From Henckelia pumila (taxonomy: Eukaryota > Streptophyta > Magnoliopsida > Lamiales > Gesneriaceae): a stretch of DNA of 64,000 nucleotides. The stretch spans positions 61,001 through 125,000 of the forward strand of contig NW_027331846.1 of NCBI RefSeq assembly GCF_033568475.1. Direction: 5' to 3'. The notes beneath the pieces were generated by a model, which saw nothing but the letters and a program-made list of their open reading frames with translations, made no database searches and was not told the DNA's origin. How positions within the stretch are numbered: the first letter of the stretch is position 1; each line of letters begins with the position of its first letter. The translations under genes and the position numbers were made by a program. Shown in pieces: positions 36,378 through 47,626 of the stretch.

Positions 36378-36709
36378 ATAGAGATGGTTATTCTTGCAAT
36401 TTTGTGAATGAGATTTGCAATATTTACAAGAATGAATGTTTAATTGGAAATGGACAATTTGAAAACGATCTATACAACTTAAAACTAAAAGACGTTCCAA
36501 TGAATTATGTTGATAAACCGGCTACAACAAACAAAAGGAAAAACGATAGTCAAAACCCGGCAAACCTATGGCACGCTAGGCTAGGTCATATTTTCTCAAG
36601 AAGGATGAACAAGCTAGTGGGAGAGGGCATGTTTGATATGTCTGATATTAACTCTCTACCTACTTGTGAATCTTGTCTAAAAGGAAAAATGACTAAATCT
36701 CCTTTTTAA
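36371..36709 (+). pseudogene. Copia GAG-pre-integrase segment, unit 2
   Basis: Copy of 29126-29464 with the same HHCC finger and the same surplus T that ends the frame. Confidence 0.85.
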
Positions 36710-36737
36710 GGGGAAACCTGAGCGTAGACAAAATCTG

Positions 36738-39188
36738 TTGGATTTGATCCATATAGATGTTTGTGGTCCATTTAGAGTAGAGACTCAACATGGCCACACC
36801 TACTTCATTACCTTTACTGATGATTATTCAAGGTATGGGTATTTATATTTAATGAAATATAAGTCTGAAGCATTTGAAAAGTTCAAAGAATTCAGGGCTG
36901 AAGTAGAAAACAAGCTAGGTAAAAGTATTAAAGCACTTCGATCGGATCGAGGTGGAGAATACTTGAGTACCGAGTTTTTGGACTATCTGAAAGAGAATGG
37001 GATTCTCTCTCAGTGGACTCCTCCTATGACACCACAGCTTAATGGTGTATCGGAGCGTCGTAATCGAACTTTGTTGGACATGGTTCGATCTATGATGAGC
37101 TTCACTGAGCTTCCACCTTCGTTTTGGGGCTATGCGCTTGAAACGGCGGTATTGTTGTTGAACAACGTCCACACTAAAGCAGTGGACAAAACACCATACG
37201 AGTTATGGAATGGCAAAGCTCCTAAGTATTCGTACTTGAGGATTTGGGGATGTCCTGCTTACGTGAAGCGGACAGTGGGAGATAAGTTGGATAGTCGATC
37301 CAGCTTATGTTATTTTGTAGGGTATCCGAAGAATTCAATCGGATATTATTTCTATTATCCTGCTGAAACAAAGGTGTTTGTTTCTAGGAATGCCACCTTC
37401 TTGGAGAAGGAGTTCTTATTGGATAAGAAAGGCGAGATGATGGAACTCGAAGAAGTTCGAGAAGAACCCGAAATACAAAATAACGATCCTACACCTCAGG
37501 AACCATTGCTGGACACGCCTGAACCTAGAAGATCCGAGAGGACTTCTAGACCTCCTATTCGATATGGTCTTCTTCTTGAAGGGGATCAAGATGAACCCGA
37601 CATTGGATGTGATCCAAGAAACTTCAAGGAAGCAATTTCTGATGCGGATTCGAATTTATGGCTTGAAGCTATGCAGTCAGAATTGGATTCGATGCATACA
37701 AACCAAGTTTGGTCTTTGGTAGATCCTCCCGATGGAATTGTTCCAATAGGGTGTAAATGGATCTACAAAAGAAAGCTTGGGCCTGATGGTAAGGTATTGA
37801 CCTACAAGGCGCGATTGGTGGCGAAAGGTTATACTCAAAGGCAAGGAGTTGACTATGATGAAACCTTTTCACCAGTTGCTATGTTCAAGTCCATAAGAAT
37901 CCTTATTGCCATAGCTGCATGGTATGACTATGAGATATGGCAAATGGATGTGAAGACTGCTTTTCTTAATGGAGACATTAAGGAAGAAATCTATATGAAG
38001 CAGCCTGAGGGGTTCACATCCATGGGAAGCGAGCATAAGGTATGCAAGCTTCAGAGATCAATTTATGGTCTAAAACAAGCATCAAGAAGTTGGAACCAGA
38101 AATTTGATGAAACAATTAAAGATTTTGGTTTCATCAAGAACCCGGAGGAACCTTGCGTGTACAAGAAAGTAGTTAAGGATGCGGTGACATTCTTAGTACT
38201 TTATGTTGATGACATCCTACTCATTGGGAATGATGTAGGGATGTTGCAGTCAACGAAGATATGGTTATCAGGTAGATTTTCGATGAAGGATTTGGGTGAG
38301 GCATCCTACATTCTAGGGATTCAGATCTATAGAGATAGATCTAAGAGAATGATAGGACTCACTCAATCAACCTACATCGATACCATATTGAAACGGTTTT
38401 CAATGGATGGGTCCAAAAGAGGACATCTACCCATGTGTCATGGAGTTTCTCTATCCAAGTCTATGTGTCCCAAGACTGATGAAGAGATAGAGAATATGAC
38501 ACATGTACCATATGCGTCAGCTATAGGTAGTATCATGTATGGGATGATATCTACCAGACCGGATGTAGCATTTGCTCTGAGTGTCACGAGCAGATATCAG
38601 TCTAATCCTGGTCAAATGCATTGGAAAGCCGTGAAGGACATTCTTAAGTACTTGCGAAGGACTAAGAATATGTTCATGGTTTATGGAGGACGAGAACTCA
38701 AACTGGAAGGCTATACCGACTCTAGCTTCCAAAGTGATGTGGATGACTCGAAGTCTACCTCTGGATTTGTGTTCATGCTCAATGGCGGTGCTGTCTCTTG
38801 GAAGAGTTCCAAGCAGGACACCACAGCGGATTCCACCACTGAGGCTGAATACATTGCAGCATCAGCTGCTGCTAAAGAGGCCGTTTGGATGAGGAATTTC
38901 GTCCAAGAGTTGGGCGTCATTCCTAAATTTGTTGGTCCAGTCCCGGTGTACTGCGACAACACGGGTGCCGTTGCTCAAGCAAAGGAACCAAGGTCTCATC
39001 AAAGATCCAAACACGTACTGAGGAAATACCACATCATTCGGGAGATTGTGGAAAGAGGAGACATCACTGTCGAACGAGTGGCCTCTGCAGACAATATCGC
39101 TGATCCGCTTACTAAGCCCTTGCCAGGACCATTGTTTGACAAACATCGCGAAGCAATGGGTCTACGTAGTATGACTAGTTGGCTATAG
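36738..39188 (+). CDS. Copia integrase core-RT-RNase H frame, unit 2
   Basis: 816 codons, with the same translated sequence as the frame at 29493-31943: integrase D7/D70/E106, RT YVDD at 489-492, RNase H D661/E702/D740, no ATG at the start. Followed by the polypurine tract at ~39188-39202 and then LTR 3. Absence of any coding difference between the two frames implies very recent duplication, ongoing conversion or an assembly artefact. Confidence 0.92.
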   Translation: MDLIHIDVCGPFRVETQHGHTYFITFTDDYSRYGYLYLMKYKSEAFEKFKEFRAEVENKLGKSIKALRSDRGGEYLSTEFLDYLKENGILSQWTPPMTPQLNGVSERRNRTLLDMVRSMMSFTELPPSFWGYALETAVLLLNNVHTKAVDKTPYELWNGKAPKYSYLRIWGCPAYVKRTVGDKLDSRSSLCYFVGYPKNSIGYYFYYPAETKVFVSRNATFLEKEFLLDKKGEMMELEEVREEPEIQNNDPTPQEPLLDTPEPRRSERTSRPPIRYGLLLEGDQDEPDIGCDPRNFKEAISDADSNLWLEAMQSELDSMHTNQVWSLVDPPDGIVPIGCKWIYKRKLGPDGKVLTYKARLVAKGYTQRQGVDYDETFSPVAMFKSIRILIAIAAWYDYEIWQMDVKTAFLNGDIKEEIYMKQPEGFTSMGSEHKVCKLQRSIYGLKQASRSWNQKFDETIKDFGFIKNPEEPCVYKKVVKDAVTFLVLYVDDILLIGNDVGMLQSTKIWLSGRFSMKDLGEASYILGIQIYRDRSKRMIGLTQSTYIDTILKRFSMDGSKRGHLPMCHGVSLSKSMCPKTDEEIENMTHVPYASAIGSIMYGMISTRPDVAFALSVTSRYQSNPGQMHWKAVKDILKYLRRTKNMFMVYGGRELKLEGYTDSSFQSDVDDSKSTSGFVFMLNGGAVSWKSSKQDTTADSTTEAEYIAASAAAKEAVWMRNFVQELGVIPKFVGPVPVYCDNTGAVAQAKEPRSHQRSKHVLRKYHIIREIVERGDITVERVASADNIADPLTKPLPGPLFDKHREAMGLRSMTSWL

Positions 39189-39202
39189 GGCAAGTGGGAG
39201 AT

Positions 39203-41067
39203 TGTAAGAGTGGGTGCCCAGTGAGCCAACTGTGTGGCTATGGGCTTTGATGACTCTTTGTATAAACAATCTTTTGTTTAATATTATTTACACTTTTATG
39301 GCAATGACTTTATATTACTTCATATTGTTATATTGTGATATACTATTGTTGTTTTGATAAAGACCTTGAATATACTATAGTGTATGTAAGATGTGGTAGA
39401 ACATGGAGATGTCTATCATGAAATACATCTTATAGTCACTGTATATTCTAAAACCGTTCCTAGTCGATTGAGCCGTCCGATAATAAGGATAAGGATCGCT
39501 CGAGTTTGAGACTAGCATTTGCGATGCGGAGTACCACGTTTCATTGGTAGGGAACATGGAGATGTTCGAAGCATGCAAATGGATATTCATAGGATGAATA
39601 GTCGAACTACCCTATCCGGACTTTCCAAGTGGTTATCACTTATCGAGTGGATAAAGTCCGCGGTTTTGGTTGTACACCATTAGTCCTTACGACTTGAAAC
39701 ATCATGGAGACTCTATATGCTAGTACTGTGCTTTGACTCGTTTACCGACTCTGAGGGGGTCATCAGGTGTCGAGATTGGGTACAGTTACGACACATATAG
39801 GAGTCAATGCATTGTTGTCAAGGATTCACCACATACTTGCGAGTGTGGATATCCTATGCGATCTGAGGAGATATTAGTGTGACAAATCTCTGGCCAGAGT
39901 ACTTGATGTGATTTAAGAAATGGTTTCTTAGTAGCACATGCGATGTCACTAATTTGATCTTCAAGATGCATTGCATAGTTATCGAATCTTGAGCGACTCT
40001 CGATATACCAATGGTTGTTGATTCGATCGGGATATATGGATGAAGGGACCGTACTGTACGCTAACCAAAATCTACTGGTTCTTGTAGGCACTATCAGTGA
40101 TACCTAGGGAATCATGGGGCGATGTTGCTAGGCGCTTTACCATGATTCGTTGGGCAAGTCGGAAAGTGTTGTTCCGAGTCACAAGGAGTTGTGAGCCCAC
40201 GGCTAGCTGTATCCCTGAACCATTGAGGGTCACACAGTGTAATGGAGTTTTAATCCCCGTTGAGATAGTTAAATTTAAAGAGTTAAATTTAATGAACTAA
40301 GGAGTTGGACTTCTTAAATAAGAGTAAGGGAGTAGGATTTCCTAAAATGACATAGGGATGGACATTTTTGGAAACCACTGAATTCGGATTCAGGAAAATT
40401 TATTTTGACTTTAAAACGTGCAGAAATGGTTTCTGTGCACATTGGTGAAATCGTTTCATCAATCGGAGTCACGATGAATTTTATATTAATTTCTGAACGA
40501 GCGGGCTTTGCTTGTCGGGCCCCAGCTTATGACTAATGGGCCCTAAGGTGTTAGTGGCCTGCATTATAAATAAGTTATTTCAGTACAGAAATTACACACA
40601 ATAGGTCATAATTTTGAGAGCAAAAATCGAAAACCCTATCCTCTCTCTCAAACATATTTCGGCCGCCCCCTCCTTGCTCTGCCCGAGAAATTCCGGTCTG
40701 TGATTTTGAATCGCAGTAAGGAATAACGAATCAAATTCGTATATTCTCTTCGCAGAAAACTTCTGATAGATTTTCTAGTGCAATCTATCAGAGGGATTAA
40801 ACCTCTGTTCGTGGACCTGATTGAAGGCGTTCATCGGTTCCAGGGAGAGACAACAAGAGCAGAATTGTTCTGTTGGTGTCCATTAATCTCGTTGCGAGAT
40901 TTGAGGTAAAATTTATTTAATTGTTATTTAAATTTTACACACACGTAATTCAATCGATGAACGGTTGATACCCATACCATGGAAACGTTCCATGAAAAAT
41001 TTTTAAACTTCCGCTGCACCGGGTATCAATCGTAATTGGTCTGGGAACTCGCCAGTTTTTTCCAACA
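39203..41067 (+). mobile_element. Copia array LTR 3
   Basis: 1865 bp. Same as LTR 1 and 2 except GCCAGTTTTTTCCAACA at the end, where the others have two fewer T. Followed at once by the TSD CAATC (41068-41072) and no PBS, so it is the true right edge of the array. Confidence 0.95.
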
Positions 41068-41072
41068 CAATC
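41068..41072 (+). repeat. target-site duplication CAATC, right of the Copia array
   Basis: Directly repeats 24707-24711. Sequence after it resumes the Gypsy-4 LTR. Confidence 0.95.
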
Positions 41073-41518
41073 ACCATCCCGGTCGTCCTTGTGTGAGCCA
41101 TTTGCATGATTATCGTTCAAATATTTACATTTACGTCATATTTACATATGCATGCTAAGTCTCATATTCATGAATGAAAGAAAGTATTTTACGAACGAAG
41201 TGAGATGATTGTGACTACATTTATTCATGTGTATGTGTGGGGCTGGGAGACGTTTTGGCCTCCCCTACCAAATCACTATGGGTTTCCTTACCTTAGCATG
41301 TGTTCGTGTGGGGCTGAGAGATATCTTTGTCTCCCTTACCAAATACAGGGCAAGATTGGGTTGGGTGTTATCCTGACCTCCTTGTGGAATAGTGCACTGC
41401 AGCCATGATCATGATCGAAATCACAGAGTCACAATTCAAGGATCTAAGTTCAAATATTTATGTCTATGTTTTAGTACGTTTATTCAGTTAAACTTATTAT
41501 ATTCGACTTAGCCATGCA
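41073..41518 (+). mobile_element. Gypsy-4 5' LTR, second segment
   Basis: Lies between the two Copia insertions. Contains two copies of a ~40-bp motif, GTGTGGGGCTG..GAGA..CTCCC.TACCAAAT (41235-41274 and 41306-41345). No gene. Confidence 0.55.
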
Positions 41519-41523
41519 TATGA
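41519..41523 (+). repeat. target-site duplication TATGA, left of the reverse Copia element
   Basis: TATGA precedes the LTR edge at 41524 and recurs at 47622-47626 after the other LTR. Confidence 0.9.
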
Positions 41524-43372
41524 TGTTGGAACACGGTCGTTCTCCGGATCGAAAAAGAAAGTGATACCCGGTGCAGCGGAAGTTTTAAAATTTTATATGG
41601 AACGATTCCATATGGGTATCAAATTCCTACGATTAAAATTGATAATATAAAATTTAAACAATGTAAATTTTACCTTAAAATCTCGAAGCGAGATTATGGA
41701 CACCAACAGATTAAACTGCTCTTGTTGTATATCCCAGGAACTGATGAACGAACGTTTCTTCAATCAGGTCCACGAACAGAAATTTAATCCCTCTGACAGA
41801 CTGCACTAGAAAGTCTATCAGAAGTTTCTACGAAGAGAAATAACAGATTTGATCTGTTAAACCAGACTGCAAATTCGAAATTCACAGGCTGGAATTTTCG
41901 AACAGAGAGAGGAGAGGGGGCGGCCACACCTAGAGAGAACAGCTAGGGTTTTCGAAAATTTTGTGACCTCTGTTGTTTAATTTCTGTACTGCAATAACTT
42001 ATTTATAATGTGGGCTGCTAACAGCTTAGGACCCATTAGTCATAAGTTCAAGCCTGACAAGCAAAGCCCGCATGTTCAGAAATTAATATAAAATTCATCG
42101 TGACTCAGATTGATAAACCAATTTCACCAATGTACACAGAAACCATTTCTGCATCTTTTAAAGTCAAGATAAATTTTCTGAATCCGAATTCAGTTATTTC
42201 CAAAAATGTCCATCACTATGTCATTTTAGGAAATCTTACTCCCTCTACTTTTAAATAAGAAGTCTCACTTCTTTATTCACTAAATTTAACTCTTTAAATT
42301 TAATTATCTCAACGGGAATTAGAAATCCATTACTTGTGTGACCCTCAATGGTTCAGGGATACATCTAGTCGTGGGCTCACAACTCCTTGTGACTCGGAAC
42401 AACAATTTCCGACTTGCCCATCGAATCATGGTAAGAGCACCTAGCAACATCGCCCCATGATTCCCTAGGTATCACTGATAGTGCCTGCAAGAACCAATAG
42501 ATTTTGGTTAGCGTACAGTACGGTCCCTTCATCCATATATCCCGATCGAATCAACAACCATTGGTAAATCGAGAGTCGTTCGAGATTCGATAACTATGCA
42601 ATACATCTTGAAGATCAAATAGTGACATCGCATGTGCTACTAGGAAACCAAGTAACCTAAAACACATCATGTACTCTGGCCAGAGATTCGTCACACTAAT
42701 ATCTCCTCAGATTGCATAGGATATCCACACTCGCAAGTATGTGGTGAATCCTTGACAACAAAGCATCGACTCCTATATGTGTCGTAACTGTACCCAATCT
42801 CGACACCTGATGACCCCAATAGAGTCGGTAAACGAGTCAAAGTAAAGTACTAGCATATAGAGTCTCAATGATGTTTCAAGTAGTAAGGACTAATGGTGTA
42901 CAACCAAAACCGCGTACTTTATCCACTCGATAAGTGATAACCACTTGGAAAGTCCAGATAGGGTAGTTCAATCATTCATCATATGAATATCCATTTGCAT
43001 GCTTTGAACATCTCTATGTTCCATACCAATGAAACATGGTACTCGGCATCGCAAACGCTAGTCTCAATCTCGAGCGATCCTTATCCTTATTAACGGACGG
43101 CTCAATTGACTAGGAACTGTTTAGAATATACAATGACTTTAAGATGTGTTTCATGATAGCCATCCCCATGTGCTACCACATCTTACATACACTATAGTAT
43201 ATTCAAGGTCTTCATCTAAACATCTTATAGTATGTCACAACATAATAATATGATAAAAGATAAAGTAAATGCCATTATAAAAATGTAAATTATATTAAAC
43301 AAAAGATTGTTTATACATAGAGTCATAAAAGCCCTTAGCCACAAGTTGGCTCACCGGGCACCCACTCTTTCA
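41524..43372 (-). mobile_element. reverse Copia element, 3' LTR (LTR A)
   Basis: 1849 bp, plus-strand TGTTGGAACACG to CACTCTTTCA. Followed on the minus-strand 5' side by the polypurine tract (plus TCTCTCACTTGCCC). Beyond its first ~160 bp it carries the older subfamily variants shared with the fragment at 9281-11075, such as minus-strand GGTATGGAACATAGAGATG. Confidence 0.9.
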
Positions 43373-43386
43373 ATCTCTCACTTGCC

Positions 43387-45750
43387 CTAAATCCAACTAG
43401 TCATACTACGTAGTCCCATTGCTTCGCGATGTTTGTCAAATAATGATCCTGGCAAGGGCTTAGTAAGTGGATCAGCGATATTGTCTGCAGAGGCCACTCT
43501 CTCGACAGTGATGTCTCCTCTTTCCACGATCTCCCGGATGATGTGGTATTTCCTCAGTACGTGTTTGGATCTTTGATGAGACCTTGGTTCCTTTGCCTGA
43601 GCAACGGCACCCGTGTTGTCACAGTACACCGGGACTGGACCAACAGCTTCAGGAATAACGCCCAACTCTTGGACGAAATTCCTCATCCAAACGGCCTATT
43701 TAGCAGCAGCTGATGCCGCAATGTACTCTGCCTCAGTGGTGGAATCCGCTGTGGTGTCCTACTTGGAACTCTTCCAAGAGACAGCACCCCCATTGAGCAT
43801 GAACACAAATCCAGAGGTTGATTTCGAGTCATCCATGTCACTTTGGAAGCTAGAGTCGGTATAGCCTTCCAATTTCAGTTCTCTTCCTCCATAAACCATG
43901 AATACATTCTTAGTTCTTCTCAAGTACTTAATAATATCCTTCACGGCTTTCCAATGCATTTGACCGGGATTGGCTTGATATCTGCTCGTGACACTCAGAG
44001 CAAATGCCACATCCGGTCTGGTGGATATCATCCCATACATGATACTCCCTATGGCTGACGCATATGGTATGTGTGTCATTTTCTCTATCTCTTCGTCAGT
44101 CTTGGGACACATAGACTTGGATAGAGAGACTCCATGACACATAGGTAGATGTCCTCTCTTGGACTCATCCATTGAAAACCTTTTCAATATAGTGTCGATG
44201 TAGGTAGCTTAAGTAAGTCCTATCATTCTCTTAGATCTATCTCTATAGATCTGTATCCCTAGAATATAGGATGCCTCACCCAAATCCTTCATCGAGAATC
44301 TACCTGATAACCATATCTTTGTTGACTGCAACATCCCTACATCATTCCCAATGAGTAAGATGTCATCAACATAAAGTACTAAGAATGTCACAGCATCCTT
44401 AACTACTTTCTTGTACACGCACGGTTCCTCCGGGTTCTTGATGAAACCAAAATCCTTTATTGTTTCATCAAATTTCTGGTTCCAACTTCTTGATGCTTGT
44501 TTGAGACCATAGATCGATCTCTGAAGCTTGCATACCTTATGCTCGCTTCCCATGGATGTGAATCCCTCGAGCTGCATCATATAGATTTCTTCCTTAATGT
44601 TTCCATTAAGAAATGCAGTCTTCACATCCATTTGACATATCTCATAGTCATATCATGCTGCTATGGCAATAAGAATTATTATGGACTTGAACATTGCGAC
44701 TGGTGAAAAAGTTTCATCATAGTCAACTCCTTGTCTTTGAGTATAACCTTTTGCCACCAATCGTGCCTTGTAGGTCAGTACCTTTCCATCAGGCCCAAGT
44801 TTTCTCTTATAGATCCATTTACACCCTATTGGAACAATTCTATCGGGAGGATCTACTAAAGTCCAAACTTGGTTTGTATGCATCGAATCTATTTCCGACT
44901 GCATAGCTTCAAGCCATAAATTCGAATCTGCATCAGAAATTGCTTCCTTGAAGTTTCTTGGATCACATCCAATGTCGGGTTCACTTTTATCCCCTTCAAG
45001 AAGAAAACCATATCTAATAGGAGGCCTAGAAGTCCTCTCGGATCTTCTAGTAATAGGCGTGTCAATCAATGGTTCCTGAGGTGTAGGATCATTATTTTGT
45101 ATCTCGTGTTCTTCTCGAATTTCTTCGAGTTCCATCATCTTGCCTTTCTTATCCAATAAGAACACCTTCTCCAAGAAGGTGGCATTCCTTGAAACAAACA
45201 CTTTTGTTTCAGTAGGATGATAGAAATAATATCCGATTGAATTTTTCGGATATTCTACAAAATAACATAAGGTGGATCGACTATCCAACTTATCTCCCAC
45301 TGTCTGCTTCACGTAAGCAGGACATCCCCAAATCCTCAAGTACGAATACTTAGGAGCTTTGTCATTCCATAACTCGTATGGTGTTTTGTTCACTGCTTTA
45401 GTGTGAACGTTGTTCAACAACAATACCGCCGTTTCAAGAGCATAACCCCAAAACGAAGGTGGGAGCTCAGTGAAGCTCATCATGGATCGAACGATGTCCA
45501 ACAAAGTTCGATTGCGACGCTCCGAAACACCATTAAGCTGAGGTGTCATAGGAGGAGTCCACTGAGAGAGAATCTCATTCTCTTTTAGATAGCTCAAAAA
45601 CTCAGTACTCAAGTATTCTCCACCTCGATCCGATCAAACTGCTTTAATCCTCTTACCTAGTTTGTTTTCTACTTCAGCCTTGAATTCTTTGAACTTTTCA
45701 AATGATTCAGACTTATATTTCATCAAATATAAGTACTCATACCTAGAATA
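43387..45750 (-). pseudogene. Copia pol remnant with five nonsense codons
   Basis: Minus-strand homologue of 29585-31943. In-frame stops, by comparison with the intact frame: TGA at 45634-45636 (Arg CGA), TGA at 44653-44655 (Trp), TAA at 44209-44211 (Gln CAA), TAG at 43759-43761 (Gln CAG), TAG at 43696-43698 (Glu GAG). Between them the frame is otherwise well kept: integrase E (GVSERRN), RT YVDD and RNase H motifs remain readable. The 5' end stops abruptly at 45750 where LTR B begins. Confidence 0.9.
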
Positions 45751-47621
45751 TGTTGGAAAACGCGGCTCTCAGATCAATCACGATTGATACCCGGTGCAGC
45801 GGAAGTTTAAAAATTTTATCATGGAACAATTCCATGGTGTGGGTATCAACCGTTTACGATTAAATTATTTGTGTGTGTAAAAATTAAATAACTGTTATGT
45901 AATTTTTACCTTCAATCTCGAAGCGAGATTATTGGACACCACACAGATTTCTCTGCGCTTCTTGTATCTCCCAGGAACTGATGAACTCCTTCAATCAGGT
46001 CCACGAATGAGGTTTTAATCCCTCTGATAGATTGCACTAGAAAATCTATCAGAAGTTTTTCTGCGAAGAGATTAAACGAATCTGATTCGTTATTCCTGAC
46101 TGCAATTCAAAATCACAGACCGGAATTTTCTCTGACAGAGAGGGAGGGGTGATCGGCCGAATTATTGAGAGAGAGGCTAGGGTTTTTTTTCGAAAACTCT
46201 GTCTCAAAATAATGACCTGTTGTGTTTTAATTTCTGTACTGTAATAACTTATTTATAATGCAGGCCACTAACACCTTAGGGCCCATTAGTCATAAGTTGA
46301 GGCCCGACAAGCAAAGCCCGCATGTTCAGAAATTAATATAAAATTCATCGTGACTCCGATTGATAAACCGATTTTACCAATGTGCACAGAAACCATTTCT
46401 GCACATTTTAAAGTCAAGATAAATTTTTCTGAATCCGAATTCAGTGATTTCCAAAAATGTACATCCCTATGTCATTTTAGGAAATCCTACTCCCTTACTC
46501 TTATTTAAGAAGTCCAACTTCTTTATTCATTAAATTTAACTCTTTAAATTTAACTATCTCAACGGGGATTAAAACTCCATTACACTGTGTGACCCTCAAT
46601 GGTTCAGGGATACAGCTAGCCGTGGGCTCACAACTCCTTGTGACTCGGAACAACGATTTCCGACTTGCCCAACGAATCATGGTAAAGCGCCTAGCAACAT
46701 CGCCCCATGATTCCCTAGGTATCACTGATAGTGCCTACAAGAACCAGTAGATTTTGGTTAGCGTACAGTACGGTCCCTTCATCCATATATCCCGATCGAA
46801 TCAACAACCATTGGTATATCGAGAGTCGCTCAAGATTCGATAACTATGCAATACATCTTGAAGATCAAATTAGTGACATCGCATGTGCTACTAAGAAACC
46901 ATTTCTTAAATCACATCAAGTACTCTGGCCAGAGATTCGTCACACTAATATCTCCTCAGATCGCATAGGATATCCACACTCGCAAGTATGTGGTGAATCC
47001 TTGACAACAATGCATCGACTCCTATATGTGTTGTAACTGTACCCAATCCCGACACCTGATGACCCCCATAGAGTCGGTAAACGAGTCAAAGCACAGTACT
47101 AGCATATAGAGTCTCCATGATGTTTCAAGTAGTAAGGACTAATGGTGTACAACCAAAACCGCGGACTTTATCCACTCGATAAGTGATAACCACTTGGAAA
47201 GTCCGGATAGGGTAGTTCGATTATTCATCCTATGAATATCCATTTGCATGCTTCGAACATCTCCATGTTCCCTACCAATGAAACGTGGTACTCCGCATCG
47301 CAAATGCTAGTCTCAAACTCGAGCGATCCTTATCCTTATTATCGGACGGCTCAATCGACTAGGAACAGTTTAGAACATACAGTGACTATAAGATGTATTT
47401 CATGATAGACATCCCCATGTTCTACCACATCTTACATACACTATAGTATATTCAAGGTCTTTATCAAAACATCTTATAGTATGTCACAACATAATAATAT
47501 GATAAAAGATAAAGTAAATGCCATTATAAAAATGTAAATTATATTAAACAAAAGATTGTTTATACATAGAGTCATAAAAGCCCTTAGCCACAAGTTGGCT
47601 CACCGGGCACCCACTCTTTCA
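45751..47621 (-). mobile_element. reverse Copia element, 5' LTR (LTR B), mosaic
   Basis: 1871 bp, plus-strand TGTTGGAAAACG to CACTCTTTCA. Its first ~160 bp in element orientation match LTR A, including variants absent from the array. The remainder matches the array LTRs (TCATTGGTAGGGAACATGG, CATAGGATGAATA, ATTTAAGAAATGGTTTC). No PBS follows. Confidence 0.88.
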
Positions 47622-47626
47622 TATGA

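Larger units (their letters stand above)
24712..41067 (+). mobile_element. tandem three-LTR Copia array (two units)
   Basis: Order is LTR (24712-26574), interior (26575-31957), LTR (31958-33820), interior (33821-39202), LTR (39203-41067). The period is ~7245 bp. One TSD (CAATC) flanks the whole array, so it behaves as a single insertion that later duplicated, most simply by unequal exchange between LTRs. By eye, the two units differ only by one A in a homopolymer (17 versus 16 near 26680 and 33925), and the third LTR has two extra T near its end. Integrase/RT order (INT before RT) makes it Copia. An assembly duplication is the main alternative. Confidence 0.92.
41524..47621 (-). mobile_element. 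reverse-oriented Copia element, deleted and decayed
   Basis: Same family as the tandem array. On the minus strand, the 5' LTR (47621-45751) joins directly to a truncated interior (45750-43373), then the 3' LTR (43372-41524). TSD TATGA flanks it. The PBS, leader, gag, protease and start of integrase (~3 kb) are missing: the interior begins within the integrase core just after the equivalent of 29585. Pol carries five nonsense codons. It is nested in the Gypsy-4 LTR, independently of the array. Confidence 0.9.

Noticed and set aside
43613..44058. Plus-strand frames over the reverse Copia element, and minus-strand frames over the array pol
   Set aside because: Shadows of the pol sequence on the opposite strand; no independent motif.
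45745..47626. LTR B as an independent solo-LTR insertion
   Set aside because: Its own flanks (GAATA and TATGA) do not match, whereas TATGA flanks the whole 41524-47621 structure and its first ~160 bp match LTR A.
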